Source: Bog-473 sp963701955 (GTDB lineage Bacteria; Actinomycetota; Acidimicrobiia; Acidimicrobiales; RAAP-2). Taken from it: a stretch of DNA of 64,000 nt. A program made the translations under genes and the position numbers. Positions within the stretch are counted from its first letter, which is position 1. Each line of letters starts with the position of its first letter. The stretch is from the NCBI GenBank assembly GCA_963701955.1, contig OY969694.1, forward strand, positions 1,116,001-1,180,000. Direction: 5' to 3'. Shown here piece by piece: positions 26,410 through 35,507 of this stretch. Under the pieces are notes generated by a model, which was not told where the DNA came from, made no database searches, and saw only the letters and a list, made by a program, of their open reading frames with translations.

Positions 26410-28116
26410 ATGGCAACGCACACAGCGGGTTTCGACCTTGTGATTCGTGGCGGCAACGTGGTCGACGGGTCAGGAAGTCCCGGACTCCGAGGGGACGTGG
26501 GCATCGTCGGTGATCAAATCGTCGCTGTCGGCGAGGTGGACGGGCGAGGACACCGAGAGCTCGATGCAGAGGGCCTCGTGGTGGCACCAGGGTTCATCGA
26601 CGCTCATACGCACATGGACGCCCAGGTCTTCTGGGACGACCTAGGCCGATCGACCTGCTGGCACGGAGTCACGAGCGTGGTGATGGGCAACTGTGGGTTC
26701 ACATTGGCTCCGGCCCGATCCGACGAGCGTGCGCTCGTGGTACGGAACCTCGAGCGCGCCGAGGACATTGCCCCCGAGGCCATGGCGGAGGGGATCACCT
26801 GGAGCTGGTCGACGTTCTCCGAATACCTCGATGCGGTCGACGCTCGCCCGAAAGGACTGAACTATGCGGCCTCCATCGGGCATTCGGCCTTGCGGACGTG
26901 GGCCATGGGCGAGCGGGCGTTCGAAGAAATTGCAAGCGACGAAGATCTCGCAGTCATGGCGGCTGAACTCCGGTCGGCACTGAAAGCCGGGGCTGCGGGA
27001 TTCACGACATCGCGCACCATGGCACACATGACATCCGACAATCGGCCCGTGGCCTCGCGGCAGGCTTCCTGGGCCGAGGTGGTGACGCTGGTTGAGATCA
27101 TGGGTCACGAGAGTCGCGGCGTCTTCCAACTGGCGCCCGAGCGGCTCTTCGATCCCGACGCGCACCGCGACTTCGAGAAGCGCCTGAGCGAATTGGCGGT
27201 GACCAGCGGCGCACCAATTGTCTTCGGCATGTTCGGCATGCCGCAACTTCCTCAACCTTCGACCCGGCTGCTGGACGACACTGCCTCTCGAGGTGGCGAG
27301 ATGTACGCGATGACACACTGCCGCGGTGTGTGTTCGGCCCATTCCTTCCAAACCCACCTCGGCTTCGACTGCCTGCCCGAATGGCAAGAAGTCCGACGAC
27401 ATCCGCTATCCGAGCAGAAGCAACTGCTCGAGGATCCCGAAATCCGGAAGCGATTGGTGCACGCCGCCCATCATGGTAACTACGGCTCCACGACCGGACC
27501 GGAAGCGGGACGCCCCAATTTCGAGAAGATGATCGTGCTGTTGACCCCGTACATGCCGAACCCGACGGTTGCCGAAGAGGCCAGTCGGCGCGGAGTCGAC
27601 CCCGTCGAGGCGATGATCGACATCGCCCTGGAGCATGACTTTGAGGTCTTCTTCGTCCAGATGCTGATGTCACAGGACGACAACGACCTCCTCCCGCTGT
27701 TGCGTCACCCACGGACGGCGATGTGCTTCTCGGACTCGGGTGCTCACGTGAGTCAGATCTTCGACTCGTCGATCTACAGTCATCTGTTGGCCTACTGGGT
27801 GCGCGACCGCCAAGAATTCACGCTCGAACAGGCCGTACAGATGATCACATCGCGGCCCGCCGATATCTGGAGGCTGGGAAACCGAGGGCGGCTGGTACCG
27901 GGCTATGCCGCCGATGTCACCATCTTCGATCCCAACACTGTCGCGCCCAGAATGCCGACGGTGGTCAATGACCTTCCGGGCGGGGCACAGCGGATCGATC
28001 AGCGGGCGGAGGGCTACGTCGCCACCATCGTGAACGGCGAGATCTACACGGAGAACGGTGAGCCGGTGGGCACTCGTCCCGGGCGGCTGCTCAGGGCGCC
28101 CGTGGTGCACACCTAG
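26410..28116 (+). CDS. N-acyl-D-amino-acid deacylase-like amidohydrolase (copy 1)
   Basis: A 568-residue metal-dependent amidohydrolase (Amidohydro_3/D-aminoacylase type). The first metal motif is APGFIDAHTHMDAQVFWDD with H66 and H68; the bridging or capping Cys expected for D-aminoacylases is in MGNCGFTLAP (about C95). The late Asp/His motif is FSDSGAHVSQ and the C-terminal beta-sandwich segment is RGRLVPGYAADVTIFDP. The ATG at 26410 gives exactly the same length as its paralogue at 58579-60285. It hydrolyses an amide, perhaps an N-acyl amino acid or a cyclic amide; the true substrate is unknown because this branch is uncharacterised. It diverges from the acyl-CoA dehydrogenase operon. Confidence 0.9.
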   Translation: MATHTAGFDLVIRGGNVVDGSGSPGLRGDVGIVGDQIVAVGEVDGRGHRELDAEGLVVAPGFIDAHTHMDAQVFWDDLGRSTCWHGVTSVVMGNCGFTLAPARSDERALVVRNLERAEDIAPEAMAEGITWSWSTFSEYLDAVDARPKGLNYAASIGHSALRTWAMGERAFEEIASDEDLAVMAAELRSALKAGAAGFTTSRTMAHMTSDNRPVASRQASWAEVVTLVEIMGHESRGVFQLAPERLFDPDAHRDFEKRLSELAVTSGAPIVFGMFGMPQLPQPSTRLLDDTASRGGEMYAMTHCRGVCSAHSFQTHLGFDCLPEWQEVRRHPLSEQKQLLEDPEIRKRLVHAAHHGNYGSTTGPEAGRPNFEKMIVLLTPYMPNPTVAEEASRRGVDPVEAMIDIALEHDFEVFFVQMLMSQDDNDLLPLLRHPRTAMCFSDSGAHVSQIFDSSIYSHLLAYWVRDRQEFTLEQAVQMITSRPADIWRLGNRGRLVPGYAADVTIFDPNTVAPRMPTVVNDLPGGAQRIDQRAEGYVATIVNGEIYTENGEPVGTRPGRLLRAPVVHT

Positions 28117-28176
28117 GGTTCCGTCATTCGGGTCCGCCTCACGGCTACTCCTCTCTCCAGCCTCGCTCTACGAGAT

Positions 28177-29700
28177 TCAGCCTTGTGCCAGACCGCCGAC
28201 AAATGCATCACGCAGGGCTCGCTTGTCCACCTTGCCCATTGGTGAGCGCGGAATGACTTCCGCGATGTGCAGTTCCTTCGGCACCTTGTACCTGGCTATC
28301 GCGGCCCGACAGAAGGCCAAGAGCTCCTCGGTTGTCGTGTGTTCGTCCTTCGTAGTCACCAGGCCGACCAGTCGCTCTCCCATCTCGTCGTCGGGAACGC
28401 CGAAGAGAGCAACGTCCAACACGGATGGGTGGTCCGACAAGACCCGCTCGCACTCTGCGGGATAGATGTTGACCCCACCCGAGATGACCATGTCGGTCAC
28501 TCGGCCGGTGACGTAGAGATACCCCCTGTCATCAAGGTGCCCCACGTCACCCAATGTGAACGTTCCCGGTACCAGATGAGCTGCCTCGGTCTTGTCAGGG
28601 TCGCCGTGATAACGGATGCCCCGCGCCGTGTCGTCGACGAAGTACAGCTGGCCATCCTGGCCGGGCGGGCACGGGTTCCCCGCGTCATCGAGGACGAGGG
28701 CATGAAATGGGGGGTGAACGCGACCTACCGATCCAGGGTGCCTGAGCCACTCGTCCGACATGATCGAAGTGATGACGCCACTTTCCGTGCCTCCATACGC
28801 CTCGCGGAACACCGGGCCAAACCACTCGATCATCGCCTCCTTGAGCGGCACGGGACAGGAGCTCCCGGTGTGGGCGATCATCCTGATCGACGAGACATCC
28901 GCTTCTCGTCTCCGTTCCTCGGGAAGTGCAAGAAGGCGGACGAAGTGAGTGGGAACCATCACCGTCGTCCCGATACGGTGCTCTGCGATTGCGGTCAGTA
29001 CCCGATCGGCATCGAACTTGCCCACGATCACAACCTTGTGTCCCGTAAGGAGGAGACCCACCGCTGAATGAGGGCCCGAGTGGTACAGCGGACTCACCAC
29101 GAGGTGCGGGCCCAGGCCCACGCAGTGGTGCCGCTCGTAGAGCTCCATTCGCCCGCGAACGGTGGGGACCATCCGGGTCGGGACCTCCACCCCTTTGGGG
29201 CGGCCGGTCGTCCCGGAGGTATAGATCAGGTCGAATTCCGCAGCCCGGTCCGTCGAAGGTGGCGAGGAGTCCGCTCCACCGACACGAGCCGTCCAGTGAG
29301 AGCCCGCGGCGTCATGGAGCACGGGGACACCGCAGGGCCTCGCCGCGACGTGTGCCGTCTCGAGGTACTCGGGCGAAGCCCAGAGAGCGCGCGCGCCTCC
29401 GTCCCGCAGGAGGTACTCCACCTCTGTCGCAGCGAGGTGATGGTTGACCAGGATCGCGCCGATCCCGGCCCATGCTGCAGCCGTGTACGCCAGGAGGGTG
29501 TCCGAACTGTTAGCCCCGAACACGGCCAGCCGCGATCCAGGAGGGAACCCGAGCTCGAGGAGTGCGTTGGCCGTCGTCGCAATGCGGTCAGCCACCTGCC
29601 TCCAGGACAAGGCTCCTGAAGGGTCGATCAAGGCCGCTTCGTCAGGGGTATCCCTGGCGCGTTCGAAGGCCGTGGCGATCCCGTTCACGTCCACGTCCAC
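28177..29700 (-). CDS. AMP-dependent acyl-CoA ligase
   Basis: A 507-residue ANL-family acyl-CoA synthetase activating a carboxylic acid to its CoA thioester. P-loop-like motif YTSGTTGRPKGVEVP near residue 160, adenylate-binding motif AYGGTESG, hinge GRVTDMVISGGVNIYPAE, and catalytic Lys in SPMGKVDKRALRD near residue 490. Start codon is probably GTG at 29700, overlapping the hydratase stop by 16 bp, so it is the last gene of the operon TIM-barrel protein - acyl-CoA dehydrogenase - hydratase - ligase. It is the only free-acid ligase in the catabolic island apart from acs. Substrate unknown. Confidence 0.92.
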   Translation of the reverse strand: MDVDVNGIATAFERARDTPDEAALIDPSGALSWRQVADRIATTANALLELGFPPGSRLAVFGANSSDTLLAYTAAAWAGIGAILVNHHLAATEVEYLLRDGGARALWASPEYLETAHVAARPCGVPVLHDAAGSHWTARVGGADSSPPSTDRAAEFDLIYTSGTTGRPKGVEVPTRMVPTVRGRMELYERHHCVGLGPHLVVSPLYHSGPHSAVGLLLTGHKVVIVGKFDADRVLTAIAEHRIGTTVMVPTHFVRLLALPEERRREADVSSIRMIAHTGSSCPVPLKEAMIEWFGPVFREAYGGTESGVITSIMSDEWLRHPGSVGRVHPPFHALVLDDAGNPCPPGQDGQLYFVDDTARGIRYHGDPDKTEAAHLVPGTFTLGDVGHLDDRGYLYVTGRVTDMVISGGVNIYPAECERVLSDHPSVLDVALFGVPDDEMGERLVGLVTTKDEHTTTEELLAFCRAAIARYKVPKELHIAEVIPRSPMGKVDKRALRDAFVGGLAQG

Positions 29701-30467
29701 TGGGCAGGTCGCTTCTCGAGGAATGCGGCCATGGCCTCTTGGGAATCGTTGAACTGGCGGAGCCGATTCGTATAGTCGTTCTCGATCCGATATCGCCGCA
29801 TCATTTCGTCAGCTTCGATGCGCAGAATCGACTCTTTGGCCAGTCGCAACGCAATCGGACTCTTCTTCGCCATCTGGGATGCCAGCTCGATCGCCCGCGC
29901 CTCGGCCCGGCCCGGTTCGACCACCTCTTCGATGCCGCCAAGCCGATAGAGCTCGGAAGCCGGGAAAAGCTCGCCGAGGAACAACATTCGCCGTGCCCTG
30001 GACGGACCCAGCAAGCGGATGGCCTTGCTGGCCCCTCCCAGCAACCCGACGTTGATCTCCGTAAGCCCGAATGTGGCTTCGGAACCAGCGATGATCATGT
30101 CGCACACACCGACGAGCCCAAACCCTGCCCCAATGGTCGTGCGCTCGACCGCAGCGATGACCGGCACGAGACATTGGTGGACCGAGTACTGCACTTCACG
30201 CCATTCCCAATGCGAGTCAAGCAGCGCATGCACGTCCTTCTGCGCGCCTTGGGACTCTTCCGTGGCCTCCTTCAGGTCAATCCCACCACAAAACACCCGA
30301 TCACCGGCGGCGGCCAGCACCACCGCACCCACTTCCCGATTCTGTGACAATCCGCGAAAGCAGTCGCTCAGCTCATGCATCATCTGAGTGTTCACGGCGT
30401 TGACCGGCGGACGATTGAGTCGCACCAACGCGACTCCGTCCTTGTATTCGACGTCAATTGTCTCCAT
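29685..30467 (-). CDS. Enoyl-CoA hydratase/isomerase family protein
   Basis: A 260-residue crotonase-fold enzyme. Oxyanion-hole segments are AAGDRVFCGGIDL and RTTIGAGFGLVGVCDMIIA; a catalytic-type Glu is in FGLTEINVGLLGG. The C-terminal region RRYRIENDYTNRLRQFNDSQE with AMAAFLEKRPAQW is typical. A GGAGG lies 9 nt before the ATG. It follows the acyl-CoA dehydrogenase by 59 bp and overlaps the ligase, consistent with a beta-oxidation module. It could hydrate an enoyl-CoA or act as an isomerase or hydrolase. Confidence 0.92.
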   Translation of the reverse strand: METIDVEYKDGVALVRLNRPPVNAVNTQMMHELSDCFRGLSQNREVGAVVLAAAGDRVFCGGIDLKEATEESQGAQKDVHALLDSHWEWREVQYSVHQCLVPVIAAVERTTIGAGFGLVGVCDMIIAGSEATFGLTEINVGLLGGASKAIRLLGPSRARRMLFLGELFPASELYRLGGIEEVVEPGRAEARAIELASQMAKKSPIALRLAKESILRIEADEMMRRYRIENDYTNRLRQFNDSQEAMAAFLEKRPAQWTWT

Positions 30468-30526
30468 GGTGCTCCCTTCCTCCGGTGGATCGGCCCCGCA
30501 CGTGTCCTCCCGCTCCGACGCGGGGC

Positions 30527-31831
30527 TCAGTTGTGGGGAACGTCGCTGAACGGGACGTCAAGATCAACAGCCATTTCACGAGGGAGGCCGAGCACGTGCT
30601 CGCTCACGTTGTTGCGCTGGATCTCGAGAGTTCCTCCGGCGATGGATCGGCTTCGGCTTGTGAGGAAGACGCGTGACCACGCATCCGTTCCGTAATCCGA
30701 ACCCCATGCCACCCCGTCGGCGCCCGTGAGCTCGAGTGCCAGCGCGGCCCGGCGCTGAACGAGCGTATCGTTTCCCATTTTGATGATGCTCCCGTAGGCC
30801 GCTGGGAGCTTTCCCGCCTGAACACCCTGCGAGACGCGCGCGAGCATCGCTGTCTGGACCACTGACGACACGTAGAGGCTGACCACCCGACGCCGTATGT
30901 CATGGTCGTCCCGAAGTCCTCTCTCTTCGACGATACCGACGAGGTCCTTCGTGTCGAGATTGGAGTCGCCTCGGCGCGTCCATGCGCGTCCGGGCCATCC
31001 GTGCTCGATTTCCAGCAGCTTCCGCGCCACCTTCCAGCCCGCATTCTCCTCCCCGACCAGGTTGTCAGCGGGGACAACGAGATCGGTGAAGAACTCTTCG
31101 CAGAACTCTGCGCCACCATCGATCTGCTTGATGCGACGAATTTCGATACCGGGTGACTTGAGATCGACGATGAGGACAGAGATGCCCTTGTACTTGGGCA
31201 CGTCCCACCGCGTCCTGACCGGACACAAGGCAAAGTCCGCCAGATGCGCTCCAGTGCTCCAGGTCTTCTGACCGTTCACGACAAAGGAGTCCCCGTCGCG
31301 CGTTGCCGACGTCAGGAGGCCGGCAAGATCGGAACCACCCGTCGGCTCTGAGAGGAACTGGAGCCATCGCTCCGCTCCGGAGAGGATCGCCGGGATGTGG
31401 TGCAATTTCTGCTCACGTGAACCGCACGCGATGAGAGTCCCTCCCGAAATGTAAATGGAGACTCCAAAGAACCGGAGAGGGATGTCGTATCCAACAGCCT
31501 CCTGCATGAAGGCGAGCTCGTGCTCGACGGTGAGCCCCTGGCCCCCGAACTCGACGGGGAACGAGAAGCCCGCGTATCCGGCTTCGTGGAGTTTGGCCTG
31601 GAATCGCCTGACCTCGGCGATCCGTTCAGGTGAAGGTTCGTCGTCTACGGACTGGGGTTGGGCGGGAGGAGCGTTCTTGGCCAGCCACGACCGGGCCGCC
31701 ATGCGGTAATCATGCAGCTCGGCCCGTTCAACTCGCTGTTCAGCCACCTCGCCCATCCCTCTCATTCCTGCCATACCCATACCAGCCAGCCGATCCCCCT
31801 CTTGGAGGTGACTGCCGGCGTTCTCGATCAT
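30527..31831 (-). CDS. Acyl-CoA dehydrogenase
   Basis: A dehydrogenase of about 434 residues, depending on start. FLSEPTGGSDLAGLLTSA is the FAD loop, FVVNGQKTWSTGAHLAD the middle domain, and SIAGGTLEIQRNNVSEHVLG the C-terminal motif with A-G-G-T replacing Y-E-G-T. Candidate starts are the GTG-type start at 31885, the ATG at 31831 (chosen, leaves a 22-bp gap to the gene upstream) and ATGs at 31780-31756 in a Met/Gly-rich run; typical family N-termini would favour the last. It acts between the TIM-barrel protein and the hydratase in one operon. The substrate is probably a branched or cyclic acyl-CoA. Confidence 0.88.
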   Translation of the reverse strand: MIENAGSHLQEGDRLAGMGMAGMRGMGEVAEQRVERAELHDYRMAARSWLAKNAPPAQPQSVDDEPSPERIAEVRRFQAKLHEAGYAGFSFPVEFGGQGLTVEHELAFMQEAVGYDIPLRFFGVSIYISGGTLIACGSREQKLHHIPAILSGAERWLQFLSEPTGGSDLAGLLTSATRDGDSFVVNGQKTWSTGAHLADFALCPVRTRWDVPKYKGISVLIVDLKSPGIEIRRIKQIDGGAEFCEEFFTDLVVPADNLVGEENAGWKVARKLLEIEHGWPGRAWTRRGDSNLDTKDLVGIVEERGLRDDHDIRRRVVSLYVSSVVQTAMLARVSQGVQAGKLPAAYGSIIKMGNDTLVQRRAALALELTGADGVAWGSDYGTDAWSRVFLTSRSRSIAGGTLEIQRNNVSEHVLGLPREMAVDLDVPFSDVPHN

Positions 31832-31853
31832 CTCATTCCGTCGAACCTCGGCA

Positions 31854-33053
31854 TTACGGCAAGGCAGCCCTGACGGCTTCGACAAGGTCGCGGAGATCGC
31901 TGTCCGGCAGCAGGCCGTAGTTGTACACGCACACCTCTTCCACGTCGAGCGGCGCGATCGCCCGGAGAAACTCAGCGGCGCCTTCTCGACGCTCTTGTGC
32001 CAGACCGGGCAATACGGGAATCCCCGCGGGACTGAGGCGTAGAGGGCTCAGAAATGACGAGCGGCCGACCGAACTCCCGCGACTCGGGCCTTGCTTGTTC
32101 AGTTCGGCGACGCATTCCGCATCTCTTGGCCCGATCATCAACTGGTCGACCGACTCTGCCAATGCTCCGAACAGTTCGACCCGTGGCGCGCCGAGAAGTT
32201 GGGCATAGGTCATCCAGCCAGTCGTCGAGATCCGCGGCACCCTTCCGCTAAGTCGGGAGGTCGCCGCGGATGCCAGCTCGATGGAAGCGCGATCATGCTG
32301 GACAACGAACTCGTGCAGCTCAGGATCGCCCAACAGATCGGGAGCACCGGGAGCCGGTGCACGAGCGGAATCAGAGCCGATTTCCCTGCTGATGCGGTCG
32401 CAGACCAGCACGCGAAGCCTTTCGACATCAAGCCCAGCGGCAATGCCACGCGTCACGCAGGCACGACAAAAACACAGAGCCAGGAGATCGCTGGCGACGG
32501 CCGGCACATCGATTTGGACACGCGGCCGCAGCCAACCGTAGTCATATCCGGATGGGGCGAGGCCCTCGAGACGGATCATGGGGACCCCGAACTGGTCGAC
32601 GAGATCCTCACACAGCCGGGCAAGGTATTCGCGGACATCTTCATTGGCTGCGCACACGCCCGATCCGATCGGATCGCCGCTGGGGAGCACCCTCGCACAG
32701 TCTGGATACTGATCGACGATCCATGGCTGGTAGAGAACGACCGTCCATGCATTGAGATCCACTTCGAAGGAAGGCGCGCGTTGCGCGATCTGTGGCCAGA
32801 CCGCGCAGATCTCCGGCGAGGACACGGCAGGCCGGATGCGCCCGTATCGCGAGATCCGGGCCGGGAAGTGCACCGCTCCCCGGGCGTTCGTGAAATGACG
32901 CGGAAAGCCTCCGCGAGGCGAAAGCGCGTCAATCGGGTGGTACGTGGCGGCCAGATCCATACCTGCGATCCCCTGCGCGGCAAGGTCCTCCAACACCCGG
33001 TCGACCCCGAGGCAGGCCACATCCCAGGGGTACGTGTAGGCCGTTACGCGCAT
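31854..33053 (-). CDS. Uncharacterised TIM-barrel-like protein with CxCx2C motif (copy 1)
   Basis: A 399-residue protein I cannot place in a named family. It starts like a barrel strand (MRVTAYTYPWDVACLG), has conserved Y-H-P-I-D-A-L-S-P-R-G, NAWTVVLYQPWIVD, MIRLEGLAPSGYDYGW, then a cysteine motif CFCRACVTRG (C194, C196, C199), and ends with EEVCVYNYGLLPDSDLRD. The layout resembles hypothetical glycosyl-hydrolase-like (GHL) barrels, in which a CxCx2C cluster after the fourth or fifth strand is frequent; that relation is inferred. E163 and the Tyr/Asp after it could be active-site residues. It leads the operon with acyl-CoA dehydrogenase, hydratase and ligase. A homologue is encoded at 40750-41925. 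Confidence 0.8.
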   Translation of the reverse strand: MRVTAYTYPWDVACLGVDRVLEDLAAQGIAGMDLAATYHPIDALSPRGGFPRHFTNARGAVHFPARISRYGRIRPAVSSPEICAVWPQIAQRAPSFEVDLNAWTVVLYQPWIVDQYPDCARVLPSGDPIGSGVCAANEDVREYLARLCEDLVDQFGVPMIRLEGLAPSGYDYGWLRPRVQIDVPAVASDLLALCFCRACVTRGIAAGLDVERLRVLVCDRISREIGSDSARAPAPGAPDLLGDPELHEFVVQHDRASIELASAATSRLSGRVPRISTTGWMTYAQLLGAPRVELFGALAESVDQLMIGPRDAECVAELNKQGPSRGSSVGRSSFLSPLRLSPAGIPVLPGLAQERREGAAEFLRAIAPLDVEEVCVYNYGLLPDSDLRDLVEAVRAALP

Positions 33054-33199
33054 TGATTTCGCCTCATCCCTTACGCACTCCTCCCGCGAAAGCCCTTCAC
33101 CCGGCGGGTGTCCGATTCTCGCCCCCGTCCTGGGCTGCGTCCATCCCACCCTGGGCCAAGGTGACGTTGCGCCGCAGCGCCAAGAACCGCCCGGCGCAA

Positions 33200-33212
33200 A
33201 CTGTTGTACAGT
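33200..33212 (+). promoter_or_regulatory. Inverted repeat ACTGT-TGT-ACAGT in divergent promoter
   Basis: A 5-bp inverted repeat with a 3-bp spacer, 27 bp before the amidohydrolase ATG at 33239 and about 150 bp from the divergent barrel-protein start. Position fits an operator for the plus-strand gene. TACAGT within it could also serve as a -10. Confidence 0.4.
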
Positions 33213-33238
33213 GTAGAGGACCCACGAAGGAGTGCTTC

Positions 33239-34573
33239 ATGACCACCACTGCGGGACCCGAGCTCGGGTACTGGATCAACGACGCCGACAACCATTTCAC
33301 TGAGCCGCCAGATTGCTTCGAGCGCTACATCGACCCCAAGTTCTCCGACCTGGCTGTCCGCAGCGTGACCGGTCCCGATGGTCGGCAAATGCAGCTCTTC
33401 GCCGGAAAGCCGTCCAAGTTCGTGAACAAGCAGGTCACCTACTCTCCCGAGGAGTTGGCCAAGCTGCTCGGTGACACCTCAAACATCGGAACGGGACGCG
33501 GCACGATCCCCCAGGAAGCGGGCGAACCCGAGCTCGACGTCATCCCGGGCATGCTGCTGAACCGCCTGAACCCGCTCAAGGGTCTGAGCGACGAAGATCG
33601 CAAGGCCTTCATCTCCGAGTTCCGGCACAAGTCGGAGGCCTTCGGGAACCGTGACATGCGCCTCGCACTCATGGACGAGCAGGGGATCGACAAGGCCCTC
33701 ATGTTCCCCGCGGCAGCCCACGACATCGAATACGAGTTCGCGGACAACATCCCCGCCCTCTACGCCAACATTCGGGCGTTCAACCGCTGGATGCACGAGG
33801 AGGTGGGCTACGTTGCCCTCAACCGGATGTTCCTGCCTCCCTACATCGCCCTGGCCGAGCCAGACCTGGCCATCAAGGAGCTCGAGCAGGTTCTCGCCGA
33901 CGGGGCCACCATGATCCAGACGAAATCCGGCCATGCCCACGGCGGCGGCGGCAACCCGTTCGGTGGACGCTCACCGGCGGACCCGGTCTATGACCGCTTC
34001 TGGTCGATCGTCAACGAGGCGGACGTCCGCCTGGCCGTACATCTGGGTGGGACCGACTACCAGAAGTACGGGGCCGAGTGGTCCGAGGACCCCGAGGCGG
34101 TCTTTGGGGACTTCGACGCCTTCCAGTGGATGATGTATTGGGGCGACCGCCCGGTGATGGAGCTGACAGCAGGGCTGATACTCCACAATTTCTTCGGCCG
34201 CTTTCCCAACATCAAGGTCTGTCTCTCGGAGATGGGGACGGTGTGGGTCCCCTACACCATGCGCAAGATGGACCATGCCTTCCTGATGGGCCGCAAGGCG
34301 AAGTGGTCTGAGACCGGGCGTTTGGACAGGCGACCCTCTGAGATCTTCCGCAGCCACTTCATCGTCGCTCCCTACCCTGAGGAGAATGTCCGACGGGTTG
34401 TCGACGAAGTCGGCATCGAGCCGATCGTCTTCGGCTCAGACTTCCCCCACGGTGAGGGATTGGCGCACCCCCACGAATACGTCGGTGCCCAGCTGGGTCG
34501 CTTCAACGAGGACGAGCAGCGCCGCATCATGCGTGACAACCTCGAGGAGTTCCTGGCGCCCGCGCTGCGGTGA
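33239..34573 (+). CDS. Amidohydro_2 metal-dependent hydrolase (ACMSD/gamma-resorcylate decarboxylase superfamily)
   Basis: A 444-residue TIM-barrel hydrolase or decarboxylase. The N-terminal metal motif is D-x-H in NDADNHFTEP, a barrel His is in LAVHLGGTDY, and the late Asp in EPIVFGSDFPHGEG. LMFPAAAHDIEYEF and NRMFLPPYIALAEPD are typical inner strands. AAGGAG 8 nt upstream of the ATG fixes the start. It is divergent from the barrel-protein operon and followed after 76 bp by a crotonase-family gene, probably co-transcribed. The family catalyses C-C cleavage or decarboxylation and amide or ester hydrolysis; the reaction here is unknown. Two relatives are at 43537 and 54714. Confidence 0.88.
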   Translation: MTTTAGPELGYWINDADNHFTEPPDCFERYIDPKFSDLAVRSVTGPDGRQMQLFAGKPSKFVNKQVTYSPEELAKLLGDTSNIGTGRGTIPQEAGEPELDVIPGMLLNRLNPLKGLSDEDRKAFISEFRHKSEAFGNRDMRLALMDEQGIDKALMFPAAAHDIEYEFADNIPALYANIRAFNRWMHEEVGYVALNRMFLPPYIALAEPDLAIKELEQVLADGATMIQTKSGHAHGGGGNPFGGRSPADPVYDRFWSIVNEADVRLAVHLGGTDYQKYGAEWSEDPEAVFGDFDAFQWMMYWGDRPVMELTAGLILHNFFGRFPNIKVCLSEMGTVWVPYTMRKMDHAFLMGRKAKWSETGRLDRRPSEIFRSHFIVAPYPEENVRRVVDEVGIEPIVFGSDFPHGEGLAHPHEYVGAQLGRFNEDEQRRIMRDNLEEFLAPALR

Positions 34574-34649
34574 GGTCAGCGTCCGCATCCCCACGACAGA
34601 GGCTGCGGTCAGATGCCTCGTGGAGGAGCCAGGAGTACTGGAGTGTGGA

Positions 34650-35453
34650 GTGACCGAGACGATTGACCAATCGCGGCCCGTTCCTGGTGTGGCCTTGGTG
34701 ACTCTGAACCGTCCAGAGCGCCTCAACGCCATGAATCACCAGCTGGTGGCTGACCTCCACGGCGTGCTCGATGCGATCGCAGCGGATCGGACAATCCGAT
34801 GTGTCGTGCTCACCGGTGCTGGGCGCGGCTTCTGTGCCGGTCTCGATGTCCAATCCGGTGCCTTCGTTCCCGGCACTGAACAACTGAGCGAAATGAGGAG
34901 GAGATTCGCTTTACAGCAACACATTGCATCGCTCATTCCCAAGTTCCGCGCCATTCCGCAACCTGTGATCGCCGCGGTCAATGGTCCTGCGGCAGGAGGA
35001 GGGTTTGCCCTTGCTCTGGCCTCGGACATCAGGATCGCGTCGCAATCGGCCCGCTTCAACGTCGCTTTCGTCAAGATGGGGATCTCCGGCTGTGATCTCG
35101 GAGTCAGCTGGCTGCTTCCACGCCTGATCGGTGCCTCTGCCGCGTTCCAGCTGATGCTGACAGGTGAATTGATTGATGCAGACGAGGCCTACCGATTGCG
35201 AGTGGTCAATCGCACCGTGCCCGATGAGACCCTGTTGGACGCCGCACTCGAGATCGCAGAATCGATCGCCGAGAACTCACCTACGGGCGTATGGATGACC
35301 AAGGAGGTCATGTGGAGCCAGCTGGAGGTCGGATCCCTCCAGGCTGGCATCGACCTCGAAAACCGGACACAGGTGCTCTGCCAGACAACCGGGGACATGG
35401 ATGAGGCCATGCGTGCGTTCGTGGAGAAGCGGCAACCCAGGTTCGTCGACTGA
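34650..35453 (+). CDS. Enoyl-CoA hydratase/isomerase family protein
   Basis: A 267-residue crotonase-fold enzyme. Oxyanion-hole elements GAGRGFCAGLDV and AAVNGPAAGGGFALALASDI are clear, and the segment FVKMGISGCDLGVSWLLPRL is the loop that usually bears catalytic acidic residues; an Asp occupies the position near where many hydratases have Glu. The GTG at 34650, with GGAG 8 nt upstream, is preferred over the longer open frame starting at 34386 inside the amidohydrolase gene. It likely forms an operon with that amidohydrolase. Hydratase or isomerase on a CoA thioester is the expected role. Confidence 0.9.
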   Translation: MTETIDQSRPVPGVALVTLNRPERLNAMNHQLVADLHGVLDAIAADRTIRCVVLTGAGRGFCAGLDVQSGAFVPGTEQLSEMRRRFALQQHIASLIPKFRAIPQPVIAAVNGPAAGGGFALALASDIRIASQSARFNVAFVKMGISGCDLGVSWLLPRLIGASAAFQLMLTGELIDADEAYRLRVVNRTVPDETLLDAALEIAESIAENSPTGVWMTKEVMWSQLEVGSLQAGIDLENRTQVLCQTTGDMDEAMRAFVEKRQPRFVD

Positions 35454-35507
35454 GTCACCGGTCGTGGCGCTCCAACCTCGTCGGTCAGGATTGGGCACGA
35501 CATTCGA

